Positions 18,743 through 18,951 of a stretch of 18,951 nt of DNA are shown in pieces. Both the position numbers and the translations under genes were made by a program. Where the stretch lies: NCBI GenBank assembly GCA_003024985.2, contig PXIH01S0000070.1; one strand, 5' to 3'. Each line of letters begins with the position of its first letter. The stretch's first letter is position 1. The notes under the pieces were generated by a model. That model was not told the origin of the DNA. It was given only the letters and a program-made list of their open reading frames with translations, and searched no databases. The stretch comes from Euperipatoides rowelli (Eukaryota > Onychophora > Udeonychophora > Euonychophora > Peripatopsidae).

Positions 18743-18951
18743 CAGTACTTCTCAAATGGCAGCCATGAGCCCCTCTTCCCCTCCCCTACCCACTCCCTGG
18801 GATTTCTGAAGCTTTAGTTAGGGAGCCACAAGCTTTGAAAGCAAATCTGAGAATTGTCATTTCATATATTACACCTAATATTGAATAATTATGTTAAAAT
18901 ATGAGATCACATCCATCTCATTCATTACCCAGTAAAGAGTTTGGGAACATT
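18743..18951. mobile_element. hAT-like nonautonomous element, cut by the window end
   Basis: The sequence from 18743, CAGTACTTCTCAAATGGCAG, resembles the common hAT terminus CAG.G.TTCTCAAA...GG. The last bases of the window, GAGTTTGGGAACATT, read on the reverse strand as AATGTTCCCAAACTC, the matching form of the other hAT terminus. The element would thus be about 210 bases, ending just past 18951. It is GC-richer than its surroundings and has no coding capacity. The 8-base target duplication expected for hAT cannot be tested because the right flank is missing. Confidence 0.5.

Larger units (their letters stand above)
17555..18951 (+). other. Start of the next intron
   Basis: This is downstream of the last visible exon, and the expected continuation of the DOCK protein after VLEL is not seen here. 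It contains a long palindrome (17761-18307), AT-rich DNA and a hAT-like element from 18743. An open frame at 18313-18495 has no family likeness. Confidence 0.7.

Noticed and set aside
1-18951. CRISPR arrays, tRNA or rRNA genes, bacterial operons
   Set aside because: None seen. The repeats present are of the transposon and tandem type, and no tRNA cloverleaf or box A/B pair was found by eye.

Overview
This window is nuclear DNA of an animal, very AT-rich, with short exons that end in GT..AG splice sites and sit far apart. It is not bacterial: there are no operons or ribosome binding sites, and the only clear coding sequence is cut into exons. The protein is an arthropod-like DOCK guanine nucleotide exchange factor of the Zizimin (DOCK-C) group, related to vertebrate DOCK6/7/8 and fly Zir. 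The intron lengths, the many TACTGTA/TACAGTA motifs and the transposon relics fit a decapod crustacean or a similar arthropod. That placement is inference. Single unresolved bases (N) at 3237, 11434 and 12069 point to a draft assembly.

Layout. Positions 1-1945 hold no exon I can assign; they contain a GC-richer block (205-420), long C and G runs, and an orphan 50-codon frame (1325-1477). The DOCK gene then runs on the + strand through exons at 1946-2077, 2195-2271, 3275-3370, 3579-3719, 13827-13949 and 17247-17554. All join in frame to give about 291 codons of the region between the DHR-1 (C2-like) and DHR-2 (catalytic) domains. A possible extra 27-base in-frame microexon lies at 3825-3851. 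The start and end of the gene lie outside the window.

The roughly 10 kb intron (3852-13826) is mostly mobile DNA. It holds a decayed mariner-like transposase relic on the - strand (6275-6678) and a 95-base duplication near 7.9 kb. It also holds two elements that appear to be bounded by TTAA: a 0.7 kb one (9085-9779) and a 2.7 kb one (10161-12828) with three internal tandem copies of a roughly 550-base unit. The intron after 13949 carries a repeat that also occurs, inverted and in tandem, near 2.4 kb. Beyond the last exon are a 547-base near-perfect palindrome (17761-18307) and a small hAT-like element that starts at 18743 and runs to the window edge.

The DOCK exons are the only part with a clear cellular role. 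The rest is intronic repeat landscape. Its most notable pieces are the candidate microexon, the long palindrome and the TTAA element with internal repeats.
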